A stretch of 64,000 bases of DNA from Chara braunii (GCA_003427395.1 BFEA01000174.1:2414815-2478814); one strand, 5' to 3'. Counted from the first letter of the stretch, positions 1 through 11,730 are shown. A program made the numbers and translations. The notes: a model not told the origin generated them from the sequence alone.

Positions 1-250
1 TGTCAAGTTCATGTTCCGGATCCTTGCCTTGTTGATCTCTACTCTTTGTGAATGTGTTTTTCACTAGTCTAGCCTCTCATTGTCAAGTTCATGTTGCGGA
101 TCTCTACTTTGTTCGATCTCTTTTCCTTGTGCATGTGCTTTCCACTAGTCTAGTCGCTCATTGTCAAGTTCATGTTCCGGATCTTTGCCTTGTTGGTCTC
201 TACTCTTTGTACATGTGCTTTCTATTGATCTAGCTTCTTATCGCCGTGCT
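1..250. repeat. 80-bp tandem repeat, three copies
   Basis: Three head-to-tail copies start at about 1, 81 and 162, each opening with a close match to tgtcaagttcatgttccgga. Periods are 80 and 81 bp; the third copy decays after about 240. The array is cut by the window start, so more copies may lie upstream. The short ORF across it only reads the repeat. Confidence 0.85.
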
Positions 251-353
251 CATGTAGAATATTCCAAGATATACTTAGTCAACCTTTTTCTATGGGATGA
301 GTAATCGACGTTTGGTTGTTGCTACGGGGAGCTAATTTGATTAGAGGTTCTTC

Positions 354-392
354 TTGTTTTTTTTTTTCTCTCTCTCTCTCTCTCTCTCTCTC
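354..392. repeat. poly-T plus (CT)n microsatellite
   Basis: A run of T (354-367) passes into about 12 CT units (368-392). ORFs on both strands here translate to Ser/Leu or Arg/Glu runs and are not genes. Confidence 0.9.
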
Positions 393-1576
393 CCCCTTTT
401 TCCTCCCTCCGTCTCCAGTCCTCTCTTTCCCCTCCCCCCTTATCACCTTGCCTTCTCTCTCCCTCTCTCCCGTTCCCTCACTTGGCATATGACTAACCCT
501 CCTCCCCTCACTTGGAAAACATTGCCAGGGTACGGACGGTAAACGAAATCAGACTTCACTTGGTGGAGAAAGAGGGCAAGGGGAGAATAGACGGTCCCTT
601 GTGCCACCAAGGAGGCAAAAGAGAAAGGACGTTTGAAAAAGTGGGAGAAAGGCGGAATCCAGAAGAGAACATAAGTTGAAAGTGAGGTCAGTTTGACTCA
701 ACCATTTCCCCGAATGCATGACTATGAGAAGAGAATGGGTTGATTGAGCAATTAGAGGGAACAAAGAGCAGCCAAAGAATTTGAAAAGATAGGCATGTGG
801 GAAGGGCTATGTGTTGACCCCCAGCGGGGGATTGTATGGATCTTTTTGCTCGTGTGGGATTGTGCAGGTGAGTGATGGCTAGAAATGCCTTGAGCGGGAT
901 AGGGGCGAGAGGAACTGGGCACCAAGAGGGAAAGGGAAAAGGGACAAAGAGGCTATGGGACCCTTGACATAGAGCCAACCCATGAAAATGACGTTTGGGC
1001 TTAAGACTTGGAGTGTGAATGAGAATGCAATTGTACCAAGGAAAATGTGATGTTGTGTGTGCATGCATATGAGGACCCCGAAAAGACTAAGGGGCCTACT
1101 TCAATAAGGTGGGAAGCAAATTGCGAGATCCGATGGATGCGTAGAGGCGAGGGAGAGAACGGCTCCGCCGCACCCCGATGACGCCATATAGCCAAAATGC
1201 TTAGGGAAATGGTGCATGGCCTAAGGATGACGCGTAGCCTACGCACAAGAGAAGAGAAACACTCAAAGTATCCTTGGACTGCCTGCGTATTGGAAGGAGC
1301 AATTGCATGAGAACACCACAAAGAATTTTAAAAAAAAAAAAATCAGCATTGCGGAACGACCAGCGAGACTACCACCCGGCGTGAGGGCTGAGCTACATCC
1401 CCAATGTCAAAGCTCTCTCGCGCGATGGCCCACCCCCATCCATCTCAAAGCACTAGGTGGGGGTGACCTCGGGACGAACAGCCCGCGCCCTGAGCATGAG
1501 CGTGGGTGGGCCGAGCCAACTGGGACCCGCAGTGGGGTTGACTAAGGCTCGAAAGTCTACCGGGGTTTGGCCCTAC
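393..1576. other. no gene recognised
   Basis: Several overlapping ORFs of 60-126 codons occur on both strands, with no recognisable domain and no consistent frame. I see no gene here. Confidence 0.5.
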
Positions 1577-1706
1577 AACGTGCACCTCACAAGAAATATG
1601 AACTATGGGTTTTGCTCGACATCCTACCCAGTAGTCGATCGAGCAATCAAACAGTCATTCTCATCACTCAATCAATCGATTGACCAATCAATCAGTCTAT
1701 CAATCG

Positions 1707-1744
<38 letters not shown>

Positions 1745-2009
1745 GGATCAATCAATCTCATTGACCAGTGGCCCCCATTAATCGAACAGTCGATCTCATT
1801 AATCAAACGATCGTCAGTCTGAAGCACGTGGCTCATCTCATCATATCCGATGATTAGTCGATCAATCGACCTCAATTACAGGGCTAAAGTCCGGGGCTCA
1901 TTTGCCTGGTAGCGCAACACTGATTCAAACTTAACCGCTTTCGAATCGATGAAGTGTCATCAGTTGCCGAACATTCACCGGATTGACCAATCAATCAGTC
2001 TATCAATCG

Positions 2010-2043
<34 letters not shown>

Positions 2044-2484
2044 GGATCAATCAATCCTATTGACCAGTCGCCCCCATTAATCGAACAGTCGATCTCATTA
2101 ATCAAACGATCGTCAGTCTGAAGCACCAGGCTCATCATATCCGATGATTAGTCGATCAATCGACCTCAATTACAGGGCTAAAGTCCGGGGTTCATTTGCC
2201 TGGTAGCGCGACACTGATTCAAACTTAACCACTTTCGAATCGATGAAGTGTCATCAGTTGCCGAATATTCATCGATAGGAATCTTCAGGCAACCGATTAA
2301 TATGATACGTACAGAGTCTCGCATTCCGATTCTTCCTATCAGTGCAGCAGGTCCGTTTGTCCATCCACGTGTGAATCCTGTTGATCCCCTTTATTTTCAT
2401 ATGCAATTGGTCCGAGCCGGTGCGCTAGTGATCAGTCCTAGTGCGCAATTGATTCGAGCTCGAGCGCAGTTGGTCAGATCCTGT
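1577..2484. repeat. LTR-like dispersed repeat with (ATCA)n, left copy
   Basis: From about 1577 (acgtgcac...) to 2484 (...cagatcctgtg) the sequence matches 7266-7842 in the same orientation. This copy is longer because a block of about 300 bp, starting with the caatcaatcagtctatcaat segment near 1684, is tandemly repeated from about 1981. Tetranucleotide ATCA tracts lie at about 1705-1745 and 2005-2042. As direct repeats flanking a gag remnant the two copies could be LTRs, but I see no TG...CA ends or primer site, so that role is inferred. Confidence 0.7.
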
Positions 2485-2585
2485 GACCCAATTTCCAGTC
2501 TTGATCGAATTATTTCAACCTCGCACCCCTACCACAAGTTGCAATCCTATGACCCCATTTCCAGTCTTGATCGAATTATTGCCCT
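2477..2585. repeat. 66-bp two-copy tandem repeat
   Basis: The block containing ccagtcttgatcgaattatt occurs at 2495 and again at 2561. It sits at the inner edge of the left LTR-like repeat and is not seen beside the right copy. Confidence 0.75.
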
Positions 2586-2799
2586 CGGATTTTCTCACGT
2601 CAACAACTGATGTCTTTTCAAGTTTCGACAATCTCTTAAATCTCGTCGACTTGCTTCTGAGGTTGTCAGCATCCTCGATAAACTTCACTACCACAATGGC
2701 TTTTCCTTTTCCTTCTTGGTGAGACGAAAGTCGATTCCCACATTTTCGACCTTCCAAAAGACTCCCATCTAGTTCTCCTTCAATACTCATCGTCGTGCA

Positions 2800-3204
2800 T
2801 TAATTTATTATGAAGCCCCCAATATCTTTCGTAGTTACCATATTTTTGCTCACAGTTGTCTTAAGGCTATAATTCCCAACATCGTTTTCGGATGTATCGA
2901 TGGTCCCAAATAGTTGGGCAAGGTCATAGCTGACGACCGACTCCACGTTTTTAGACAGTTGAGCAAACTCATAGCTGACATCCGGCTCGACGGTCTTAAA
3001 CAGTTGAGCAAGCTCATCGCTGATGTTTGGCTCGACGGTCTGAAAAAGTTGAGTAAGCTCACAGCCGACGTCTGGATCGACGGTCTCAAACAGTTGAGCA
3101 AGCTCATAGTTGACGTCCGACTCATATTCGACTTCAAATGTTTGTGAAATTTCGGTGTTCACAACACCGGGGAGGAGATCATTCTCATCTTGACCCTCTA
3201 TCAA
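2800..3204 (-). CDS. hypothetical protein with five 15-residue repeats
   Basis: This 134-codon ORF contains five in-frame copies of a 15-residue unit of the form D-V-S-Y-E-L-A-Q-L-F-x-T-V-E-P. At DNA level the period is exactly 45 bp, with matching segments at 2955, 3000, 3045 and 3090 and a more diverged copy near 2910. The amphipathic spacing suggests helical repeats. It lies downstream, in reading direction, of the decayed gag at 3650-4666, so it may be an accessory part of the same retroelement. No family is recognised. The start is the first ATG of the frame and is uncertain; nothing shows whether it is expressed. Confidence 0.4.
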   Translation of the reverse strand: MIEGQDENDLLPGVVNTEISQTFEVEYESDVNYELAQLFETVDPDVGCELTQLFQTVEPNISDELAQLFKTVEPDVSYEFAQLSKNVESVVSYDLAQLFGTIDTSENDVGNYSLKTTVSKNMVTTKDIGGFIIN

Positions 3205-3649
3205 CTAGTCTTGGGTATCCTTTGTAGCTTTCAAGTCTTCGCATTCTTCATCTACCGCTATCATTTTCACTGACATGGATGACATGGTTCAATCTACCAA
3301 TGTCCTCCTCGAACCGGACTCTTGGCACCCAAATTTCTCCCTACTTCGCCTCTTGTGTTGTTTCCGCTGTAATGTCAATATCTATCCTCGTTGAAGGTCG
3401 GCAAGGTATATTTTTCTCATCATTTGCGCATTTCATCCTTCTCCTCTCATTCAACTCGACAGTTTTCTCATAACCCTTCTCTCGTCTTCCCCGAGGCTCT
3501 TGTTGTAAAGGAACCCTCAACAACTCTACGCTACTTCGGGGTGAGGCGTTTTTCATTCTCTTCATTCTTTCTAATTCAGTCCTCCAGGCCTTAATGTCCT
3601 CTAACGCTTCCCATTCTTTCTCATTTGATCTTCTTCGATCTTCCTCTTC
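3205..3649. other. decayed element interior
   Basis: This lies between the minus-strand gag remnant and the repeat ORF. A minus-strand ORF of 74 codons (3341-3565) is open but not recognisable. It is probably the continuation of the decayed retroelement. Confidence 0.3.
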
Positions 3650-4666
3650 TTATCTACATCTCCAACACTGATCTCGAGCGCCTCCCCACTTACTGCCATT
3701 TTTCCAGTCACCGCGTTTTCCTCTTTTCCATTCTCCACTATCTCTACTTACTTTGCTTTTGTTAGGCGGCCCAAACTCTCTTCCATCATCACCGAGTTGT
3801 TTTTCTAAACGACTTCCATGTACCCCTTTCCCTAATTTCTCCAATGCCTCACGTACATAAAATCTGGCATTTCGTCCTTCAATCTGCAAAGTTAACGTCT
3901 TCGTCTGAGTGAACGACAACCCTTTAGTGGGCATATTTTCCACGACAAACTCTTTTTTCTCGATATGTAGGGTCCCTACGAATATAGCACATCGTTCTAA
4001 CTCGTCGAGAAACCCATTTTCTATCAATGGTTCGGACGCCGTCTCAAAACGTTTTGCAAACGCCATTTATGTCTCTCCTTCCTCTTTCTTCATCTCCTTT
4101 AAGTCCTTGACCGAGCACATGATATCGTCGCAAGCAAAATCCCCAGACAATTGCTTTCGGAAAGTTCTCCACATCCCATCTTCGGGTATAGCAACACGCA
4201 CATCTTTGTCTAGTTTGAGATCTCTGTGATTAATGAATCCCATTATCGCGTCTCGCTCAGTCAATTCCGCTCTCAAGGCATAAACTTCCCAGTCATTCAA
4301 GAATTCTGTTACCCGATGTCCAGTGAAACATAGAGGCTGGCCGAAGTACGGTGGTTGGTAAGGCAACGGACTGCACATCTGTCTATACCCCATAACATAT
4401 GGACTCGGTCTGCATGGTGGCTCATATCGTCCTTCTCGCCAAGTCTCTCCTTCAGGGATTCCTACACCGGTTGCCGCCTTTATATGAGGTAGTCTGCTTT
4501 CATATTCATCATCCCACCTTTTTTCTACTCCTATCGTCATCCTTTCTCCTCCATCAGGACTGTCTACCCCGATCTTTCTCTCAGGAATATTAGGTTCACT
4601 CCTCATTTTCGAAAGATTTCTCTCCATAACTTTCCAGTACTTTTTTGAAGTTTTTCGACCCTTCAT
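3650..4666 (-). pseudogene. Ty3-type gag remnant
   Basis: Two consecutive minus-strand ORFs (4666-4067 and 4066-3650) lie in the same frame, separated by one TAA at 4067-4069. The product aligns with the gag of element D at 36354-36860: FTGHRVTEFLNDWEVYA matches FDGRDVTGFVEKWESYA, WRTFRKQLSGDFACDDI matches WRTFKTSLLRTFACDDL, and AFAKRFE follows the stop where element D has AFTRRFK. This is the Retrotrans_gag capsid region. It ends in CWRCR then a stop, which resembles the first half of a zinc knuckle. No protease or RT follows, and the ORF array found ahead of element D gag is not seen here. Confidence 0.75.
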
Positions 4667-5795
4667 CGATCAACTAGTCAATAAAAAGATGAGAGTTCAC
4701 TCTCTCAGACGTCGTGTAGCCCAACCCGACTGATGAGCTCATACATCCCCACGACAGGCCTCCACTGGACCCGCCTACACCCCTGACGACGTCAACAGGC
4801 CTAGAAGAGAACCACCCTCTGGCGTACCCACCACAGTGTCGGGGGAAAGAGTCCCGGGTAAATCCATGTCCGCATGGTACCGGATAGCATTGCACGAGGG
4901 AGATACCGTCGTTCCGTGAGCATGTGACTTTGGTCTGACCCTATGACGCACGAGTTGGCCGGCTCGCGTTGGGGGGATCGCTCTCAGACCCCCTGCTAGC
5001 AATCGGATCAGCTAGCCTATCTATTCCCTCCGACTCCTTGTGATCCGGGGCGTTCTCCCCTCCCCTTCAACCCCTCCGACACATCCCCTGCTCACAATTT
5101 TCACTCAAAGAGACGTGAATCCGGTGGATTTGACAAAGGGTAGGGAAATCAGAGGAGGATCGCGCTCAATCACAAGATTATGCAAAAGGGAAACCAATCA
5201 TAAATAGAAATGTTGCAATGCAACAATCACAAATTCTCATCGGTGTCGAGATGGGTTGGACTGCCAGTCGCCGCCACACTCTCGCCTCAATGCACCCTGA
5301 CATTTCCAAGAGAAACAATACCGACGTCAGTAATGGTTTGAACGCCACGATCACTAACGCCTACCTCACCTCTGCGGTTACAGGCGGACCGAAGTCCCGA
5401 GAGGCAGCCTTCCCCGGCAACGGCGCCACTACCGACTGGTCGAAAGGGTCTGCCGGCCAGCGGATCTAACCCTATGTCCCCCCCACCGTTTGTCACCTGC
5501 AAGAGGGCTAGATCCGGGCTCTTGTAACCTGCAAAATCCACCATTGAGTCAGATATGAAAACAAGGTGTGAACTGGACGACGCGCAACAATGCAGAAAGA
5601 ACGAGAAAATTGTTTTATTCAGTTAATAAGGTTCAGCGCAGATGCGCTACACCATATCCCAGGACAACCTCCCTCACACCAATCCAAGGGATTAGTTTGT
5701 GTTGAGACCGATCGTGTCAGCGTTCTTTGTTGGGTCTCGCGTCCAATGGAGTGTCGTCGGTACCGCCCCTGTCAGCCCCAAGGGATCGTGTTGAT
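4667..5795. other. no gene recognised
   Basis: Short ORFs occur on both strands (for example 4674-4895 minus and 5218-5469 plus) without recognisable domains. It is presumably interior of the same degraded element. Confidence 0.4.
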
Positions 5796-5952
5796 CTCGC
5801 CTGGTCTGGTCTGGTCTGGTCGGGTCTGATCTGGTCTGATCCGGATCTGGTCTAGTCTGGTCTGATCTGGCCTGGTCCGGATCTGGTCCGGTCTGATCTG
5901 GTCTGGTCGCGATCTGGTCTGGTCTGGTTTGGTCTAATCTGATCTGGTTCGA
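5796..5952. repeat. GGTCT pentanucleotide satellite
   Basis: About 155 bp of degenerate GGTCT/GGTCC/GATCT units. The minus-strand ORF over it reads RPDQT-type repeats and is an artefact of the satellite. Confidence 0.9.
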
Positions 5953-6069
5953 TCTTAGCGAATGCACGCGGCCAGGTCTGTCGGCGCCTCCACCAGCGAG
6001 CCGGATGGCTGGATTGACCGATCAAGCACGAGTCTTTACCCCGGTGCTCGTGGTTCCTCCGTTTCTTCC

Positions 6070-6236
6070 AAGCTCGTTTCCTTGGTAGTGATTTGGCAGG
6101 GTAGTAGATAGGGACAGTGGGAATCTCGCAAATCCATTCATGCGCGTCACTATCCGCCCACTCCTTTGGCTATGATTTCGCAGGATGGTAGGTAGGGGCA
6201 GTGGAAATCCCGCTAAGCCATTCTTGCGCGTCACTA
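6070..6236. repeat. 85-bp two-copy tandem repeat
   Basis: Two similar blocks start near 6086 and 6171 and each end in catt(c)atgcgcgtcacta-like sequence. They differ at roughly 10-15 positions by eye. Confidence 0.75.
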
Positions 6237-7265
6237 ATTAGATGATGGGCATCGCTCCAGTTGTTTCCCGCGTACGGTCGATCTCTTCAGTTTGAGGCGC
6301 AAGGCAGGAATCACATAGCGTCGGCTCCCACGGAGACCACTGCGATACTCCGTCGAGCCGCCGTGTCCGCGCGAGCTCCGCTATACTGCACAGCTCCTTC
6401 GCGTGGCTCCACTGAGCAGCTCCTTCTCATGCTAGCTCGTTCTCTGCGCAAGCTCCGCTCCCTCACGCTCTTTTCCTCCGAGCAAGCTCCGTCAGTTCGC
6501 GCAGCTTCTTCCTCAGTGCGCGGAAACAGGTTCCCCGCGCACGTTCCGCTGCTTCACGCAGCTTCTTCTCCGCGCAAACGACTCCTTCCCCAGTCGGAAC
6601 CTCCCCCTTCCCACTTGCTTTCTCGAGAACGAAATGAACCTGGTGCATGATCGCGCCTAGGTGCGTCTGCCGATTGTGCCTCCCTCTCTCTCTCCCCCTC
6701 TGATCAGTTATTCGCGCAGTCCCGCTTAGTTAGGCCTACGAGCAACTTCCGCTCTCGCTCATCCAGGTCCGCACAACTCGCTCATGCAGTTCGTCTTCTC
6801 CCCGCGCAATTCTTCTTGGCCTTGCGCTCGCTTCTCTCTGATCCGCTCGCACAATCGCTCTGTCATTTGATCGCTGGCAGTCCCGCCCTGTCGACTTCAG
6901 ATGGAGAGGAGCGCTACCGCGTATGTGTTTCGTGGCTCATGAGTTGAGCCTGACGCGCGACCAGATACGTGTATCCTGGGGGGGGGGGAGGGCGCACAAG
7001 CGCTAGCGAGCTCCGTCCGTTTTTCAATTATCTCCCGCAGTTCAAGGGCACCAAAGTCAGACAAAGTCCCCGTTCGTACAAACGAGCACGCTTTGCTCAG
7101 TTGACGATTCGCGGATGAGGTTCCTGCGCGTGATAGTAAGAGCACTTGTTTGACTGGGTTGCCCTTTCTCCTCACCGGAAACGCGACTCTCTTCTCTCCC
7201 TCCCCGGTGCACACGCGGGAAGCCTTCCCATCGGTCCTGGCTCACCCATTTTGAGTATCCACCTC
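6237..7265. other. no gene; degenerate GC-rich repeats
   Basis: Recurring words such as gcaagctccgct and gcagcttcttc run from about 6360 to 6860, suggesting an old, badly decayed short repeat. ORFs of 60-129 codons occur on both strands with no domain. Confidence 0.4.
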
Positions 7266-7371
7266 ATGCACGTGCACTTGACAATAAATCTGAACCACGG
7301 GTTTTGCTCGACATCCTACCCAGTAGTCGATTGAGCAATCAAGCAGTCATTCTCGTCACTCAATCAATCAG

Positions 7372-7408
<37 letters not shown>

Positions 7409-7842
7409 TAATCAATCGATCAATCAATCCCATTAATTGATCAGTTGATCTCATTAATCAAACGACCAGTCAGTCTGAAGCACCTGGCTCATCACATCCG
7501 ATGATTAGTCGATCAATCGACCTCAATTACAGGGCTCAAGCCCGGGGCTCAGTTGCCTGGTAGCGTGGCGCTGATTCAAACTTAACCGCTTCTGAATCGA
7601 TGAAGTGTCATCAGTTGCCGAACATGCACCGATGGGAATCTTTAGGCAACCGATTAATATGGTACGTGCGGAGTCTCGCACTCCGATCCTTCCGATCAGT
7701 GCAGCATGTCCGTTCGTCCATCCACGTGCGAATCTTGTCGATCCCCTTTATTTTCATATGCAATTGGTCCGAGTCGGTGCTCTAGTGATCAGTCCTAGTG
7801 CGCAATTGATTCGAGCTCGAGCGCAGTTGGTCAGATCCTGTG
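7266..7842. repeat. LTR-like dispersed repeat with (ATCA)n, right copy
   Basis: Matches 1577-2484 from acgtgcac through ggttttgctcgacatcctac, an ATCA tract at about 7362-7410, and on to cagatcctgtg. It lacks the internal 300-bp duplication of the left copy. With that copy it flanks about 4.8 kb carrying the minus-strand gag remnant. Confidence 0.7.
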
Positions 7843-8649
7843 GCCTCTCATCCGAGCTCGCGCGCAGCCGATCAGAGCGTGTACATCCCCGATTCGCGCC
7901 CTTACCTCTTTGGTGAGAGCTTATGCGTTGCCTCGTACCCCTTGTGCTGGTCCCCAGAAGGAGCTTGTTGATTCCCACCTTGCGCACCCGGATCGTGCAC
8001 CCTCGGTGCACAAATTGTACCTGTGCGCTGGTCTGTACACAGCTGCAGGGGCGTCCCAAACGCTCCCAGCCCCGCGTACTCCCATCCTTCATGAGTTAGC
8101 CCGTCGCGGCTAACCAGTACGCCAATTCCTACCATGCGCAAGGCGTCCCTCCCCGGGAAAATCCCCGATCCTGGCCCCAGTTGGGCTTATATAGTTCGCT
8201 GGGCCCAGCGTCACAAGGCTCCAGCGGCCCAGAATGCTGCCAAAGTTGGGAACTTTGCAGCGCCCCGGTACCAGGGCTGCCTCCCGAACCTAGTTCCGGC
8301 CTGTTTGGGTCCCGAATGGTCACATGCCAACTGAAAAGGGCTCAACTGTCGGGAATCTTGAAGGCCCGACACCGGTCCTCTTTTTCGAGGTCGTCCTTCG
8401 GCTGTAGGGCCCGGCGTTCTTTCGTAAGTGTCGACTCACGTCCCAAATGCGAAGGCCTCATTAGAGTCGGCCTAGCAAGTATTTACATTTTTGGCCCCGC
8501 GGCGATTTCCCATGAACGTTGACACTTTAGTTTCCCCAAGTATCCATCACAAGATTCGGATGCTCCTTCTCGTTTCACACGTCGCCAAGGCTCGAGTATG
8601 AGCCTAGATGCGTTGTCCTCAACATTCGGCTGAGGCTTCCGACTTTCCT
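7843..8649. other. no gene recognised
   Basis: ORFs of 61-113 codons lie on both strands, with no recognisable domain or repeat structure. Confidence 0.4.
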
Positions 8650-9239
8650 CCTCATGTCACGACATTTCGACGCTTCCCTGATAATAAAAATCCTTAGTGT
8701 CCGTCGTAAAAGGCCCCCTCTGAATCAGCGAACCGCGCTTTCCCGGTGCCCCGGCCCTAATGTAGTCCCTCCGTCGAAAATTCTTATGGACAAAGGTGGC
8801 CAAATCTGTCATAGTGATCGAATCCTGTTCCCGCCAAATGCCCTCCTCAGGGAAGTAAAGGGCGGCGTAAGGCTGGAGCCGCCAACACCGTGACCACCCC
8901 CTTGACTTCCTCCCCCCTCTGCAGGATCACCCACGCCCATCGCCCCCGTGAATCATAATACCAGTTTGTGACCTCCCCCTAAAGTAGGGGGATTCATGAA
9001 TGGAAACTCCTCCTTTCGTCCTCTGCGCCAGGGCCCCAGGGGTGTCCCCTCCACCATAACGTCGGTTCCGCTGACTTAGCCGCATTCAATTTAGTCTCCT
9101 GGAGACAGACAACGTCGATCTGTTTCGTTCTCACCTTCTTCGCCAGCTCCCTGCGCTTGGATAAAACTGATCTTGCCCTCATACATCTGGCGTTCCATGT
9201 GATAATCTTCAGCCGATTACAATGTCCATGTACCACCAT
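8650..9239 (-). pseudogene. LINE APE-type endonuclease fragment
   Basis: The minus-strand ORF 9239-8994 reads LKIITWNARCM, then about 30 residues on IDVVCLQETKL. This is the N-terminal signature of the exonuclease-endonuclease-phosphatase fold used by non-LTR retrotransposons (conserved N of WN and E of QET). Beyond its stop the homology continues in other frames: WYYDSRGRWAWVIL then VVTVLAAPAL (about 8965-8880), and later FPEEGIWREQDSITM (about 8850-8805). At least two frameshifts break it. No RT domain is visible, so only the 5' part of ORF2 survives. Confidence 0.75.
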
Positions 9240-9572
9240 CCGTCCTAACTCCTACTAACCCCCCTATCTCTACCAGATCCTTCTCTCCCTCCTCCGACCC
9301 TATCTGGGTTGGTCATTCTACCATTCCCTTTGCCAATTTACACTATTTTTATTGCTGGGGGGTGTCACTCTTCCCATGACACCCTACAGGATAATAGTAT
9401 CTACACCTTTCATTCCCCTTTCTCCCATATCCCAATCCCCTCCCGAAAGTGACGATTGCCCACATGCTCCTCCCAGGGGAGACACACATTGACGCTGTTA
9501 AGGATGGCCAAAGATGTGTGTATGATGTGAAAATCTTGTGGAAGCGCAGCTGGGCCAAAAGCTTCAGAGAAG

Positions 9573-10126
9573 TCAATCCACCGCATACTTCTGCATTGCA
9601 ATCTCGGACTGCACGGTTTTCTTGGGGATGGCCTCAACAAAGTATATGATAACTGCGTACTCTGTCCCCTCGGTCGTCTGTCGGATAAATTTGAATGCTG
9701 AGAGGCCGGGCAGTGGTAAAATTTCGTATTTCGTTACAACCCACTGGTCCACATGCTTCAAAACCGAGCGCTCTTGCGGCAAATTGTTCACACTGAGGAT
9801 CGACACTTCTGTTGACACATCCATCGGCATCTTAAACTCATCTCGCTTCCTTCACAAGGTAATGGGGCAAATATAGCACTCCCCTTCTTATAGAACGACC
9901 TCAAATCCGCCTCGGCCCGCTCTTGTCGCGTTAGCTCCGTTAGCGGGTTCCGTTGCTGCCGGTCATCGCCCCCTTCCCCCATGTCCCCCCTTGTACTGTC
10001 CACTGTGCCTCGTGCAGCTTGACTATCCCCCTCGTCCCCCCCTCCTCCTGCTGCTGCAGCCTCACGAGCACCTGCAGTCGGACTCTCCTCCACCTCATCC
10101 TGCTGTGTTGATTGCTGTCCTCTCAC
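9573..10126 (-). pseudogene. possible LINE upstream ORF remnant
   Basis: Two minus-strand ORFs (10126-9788, 112 codons; 9830-9573, 85 codons) lie upstream of the endonuclease fragment in its orientation. The first is rich in Gly, Ala, Gln and Glu; the second has no domain I recognise. Position suggests ORF1 or 5' UTR of the LINE, but nothing in the sequence proves it. The space to the endonuclease (9240-9572) has stops in all frames. Confidence 0.3.
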
Positions 10127-10198
10127 AGATTCTCTTCATCCTCCCCCCCTTCATGCTCCCCTTTCTCTTGTTCTTCCACATTGCCCCCCGTCTTGTAG

Positions 10199-11118
10199 TG
10201 AAACGATATTCACCAGTTCTCAGTAGCCGATGCAGATCCCAGGGCTTGATCCCTAGTCCTCACCTTACCTGTGTATAGTATCTGTGTCGACCCCTAGAGT
10301 TGAACCCGTGACCTGTGTATTGTAACAGTTGGTAGACTGTCGTAGGGTCCGTAGGCAGTAGGGGTTCGATTCGTAGACCTGTCGGGTAGGAGTCCTAGCA
10401 GGGTCTAGAAGTCGTAGCTGTAGTTCTCCCGTAAGCTCAAGGTCGTAGCTGCTACAGTCCAGAAAGGTCAAGGTCGTAGCTGCTACAGTATCGAAAGGCC
10501 AAGTCTACGGCCTTCCGGAAGGTCCGAGTAGTGGCCTTTCGAAGTTGCCCATGTTTAGGCTGAGGCAAGTGGGCAAGTGGTGGAGTCTACCCGTGCTGAG
10601 TCAGCAGTCCCAGTCCCAGTCAGTCCTAGTCCAGTCAAGCAAGTACCGCATCGGACTGTGTGCACTACGGGCATGGGAAAGGGCCAGACCAACGAGCTGC
10701 AAAAGTATAAATCAAAGGGCAGCGCCCAGCCATTCGTTCATTCCTGCGTGAGCCATGCGGAAGCGCTGCCACAACGACTTGTGCGAGGTGGTCTGCAGTG
10801 AGCCTGAGGACGAAGTGGGTGAGAGAGAAGAAGCTTAGCCATAGCAATAGGGTAGCAGCGGCCATAGCCGCCATAGCTGTAGATAGCGTGCAGAGTACGT
10901 GTGCACAGAGTAACGCGTGTGGGATATCCAGGGTGATCCTGTGTGTGCGAACAGAGAGTTGTGTGGGCGCTGTGTCGCCATAGCCATTGAAGTGAACTTG
11001 TATCTGAATTGTATTCTCGGCTACCATATCTCTGAGTTCTGAGTGGGCGCTTGTCGCCAGTTTGCTGCACACCTGTTTGCATGCATGAGAAGTGTGAAAG
11101 ATAGCGAGTCTGATTGCA
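10199..11118 (+). repeat. 5' LTR of element A
   Basis: Starts TGAAACGATATTCACC and ends ...GATTGCA directly before the primer site, giving TG...CA ends. It matches 23500-24416 along its length with scattered substitutions and small indels. Inside, caaggtcgtagctgctacag occurs twice (near 10439 and 10470). Antisense ORFs here are identical between the two LTRs over long stretches but have no domain. Confidence 0.88.
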
Positions 11119-11134
11119 TTGGTATCAGAACTGG
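11119..11134 (+). other. primer-binding site, tRNA-iMet type
   Basis: TTGGTATCAGAACTGG follows the LTR end directly. TGGTATCAGA is the standard complement of the 3' end of plant initiator tRNA-Met used by many Ty1 and Ty3 elements. Confidence 0.85.
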
Positions 11135-11284
11135 TACCCGCTATTCCACACGCCATCGCCGAGTGTCGTAGGGGAGAGTTGCACGCCTGGCAGGGCGCCC
11201 TAGCCGAAGTGCACCGCTGGAAAGAAGTCCGCCATAGCGGATCCGTGAAGTGAGGACCAACGCCGCGCGACCTGCAAGGAGACA

Positions 11285-11287
<3 letters not shown>

Positions 11288-11338
<51 letters not shown>

Positions 11339-11381
11339 GATTGGTTTACTACGTACCTGCGGCGCTGAAGACATCGTTACG

Positions 11382-11422
<41 letters not shown>

Positions 11423-11628
11423 TGAGCGATACAAGATTGGTTGTCACGTACCTGGAAGATTGTTGTGTGGTCCATGAAGTAGAAGGCGGCCATAGCCGCT
11501 GAGCTCGAACCACGGAGTGACGAAGAAGGGGGATATGAGAGAGACGGACGGGGAGACTAAGGAAAGGAGAGAAGTGAAGCGGAGGAAGGACAAAGACGAG
11601 TACAAAAAAAAAAAAAAAAAAAAAAAAA
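11288..11628. repeat. (GA)n tracts and poly-A in element A leader
   Basis: GA runs lie at 11288-11334 and 11389-11420, and a run of 26 A at 11603-11628. All are in the untranslated leader between primer site and gag. Long ORFs on either strand are low-complexity artefacts. Confidence 0.9.
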
Positions 11629-11730
11629 GGAAGAAGAAGATAGCCGTGGTGAAAGGAGGCGAGGAAGAAGAAAGGAAAGAGAAGGTTGGTGAGGGAGAGA
11701 GAAGCCGACAGCCATAGCCGAAGCTGACGG

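Noticed and set aside
10265-11285. Antisense ORFs in element A LTR, one identical in both LTRs
   Set aside because: The identity is explained by LTR similarity itself; no domain and no start context argue for translation.
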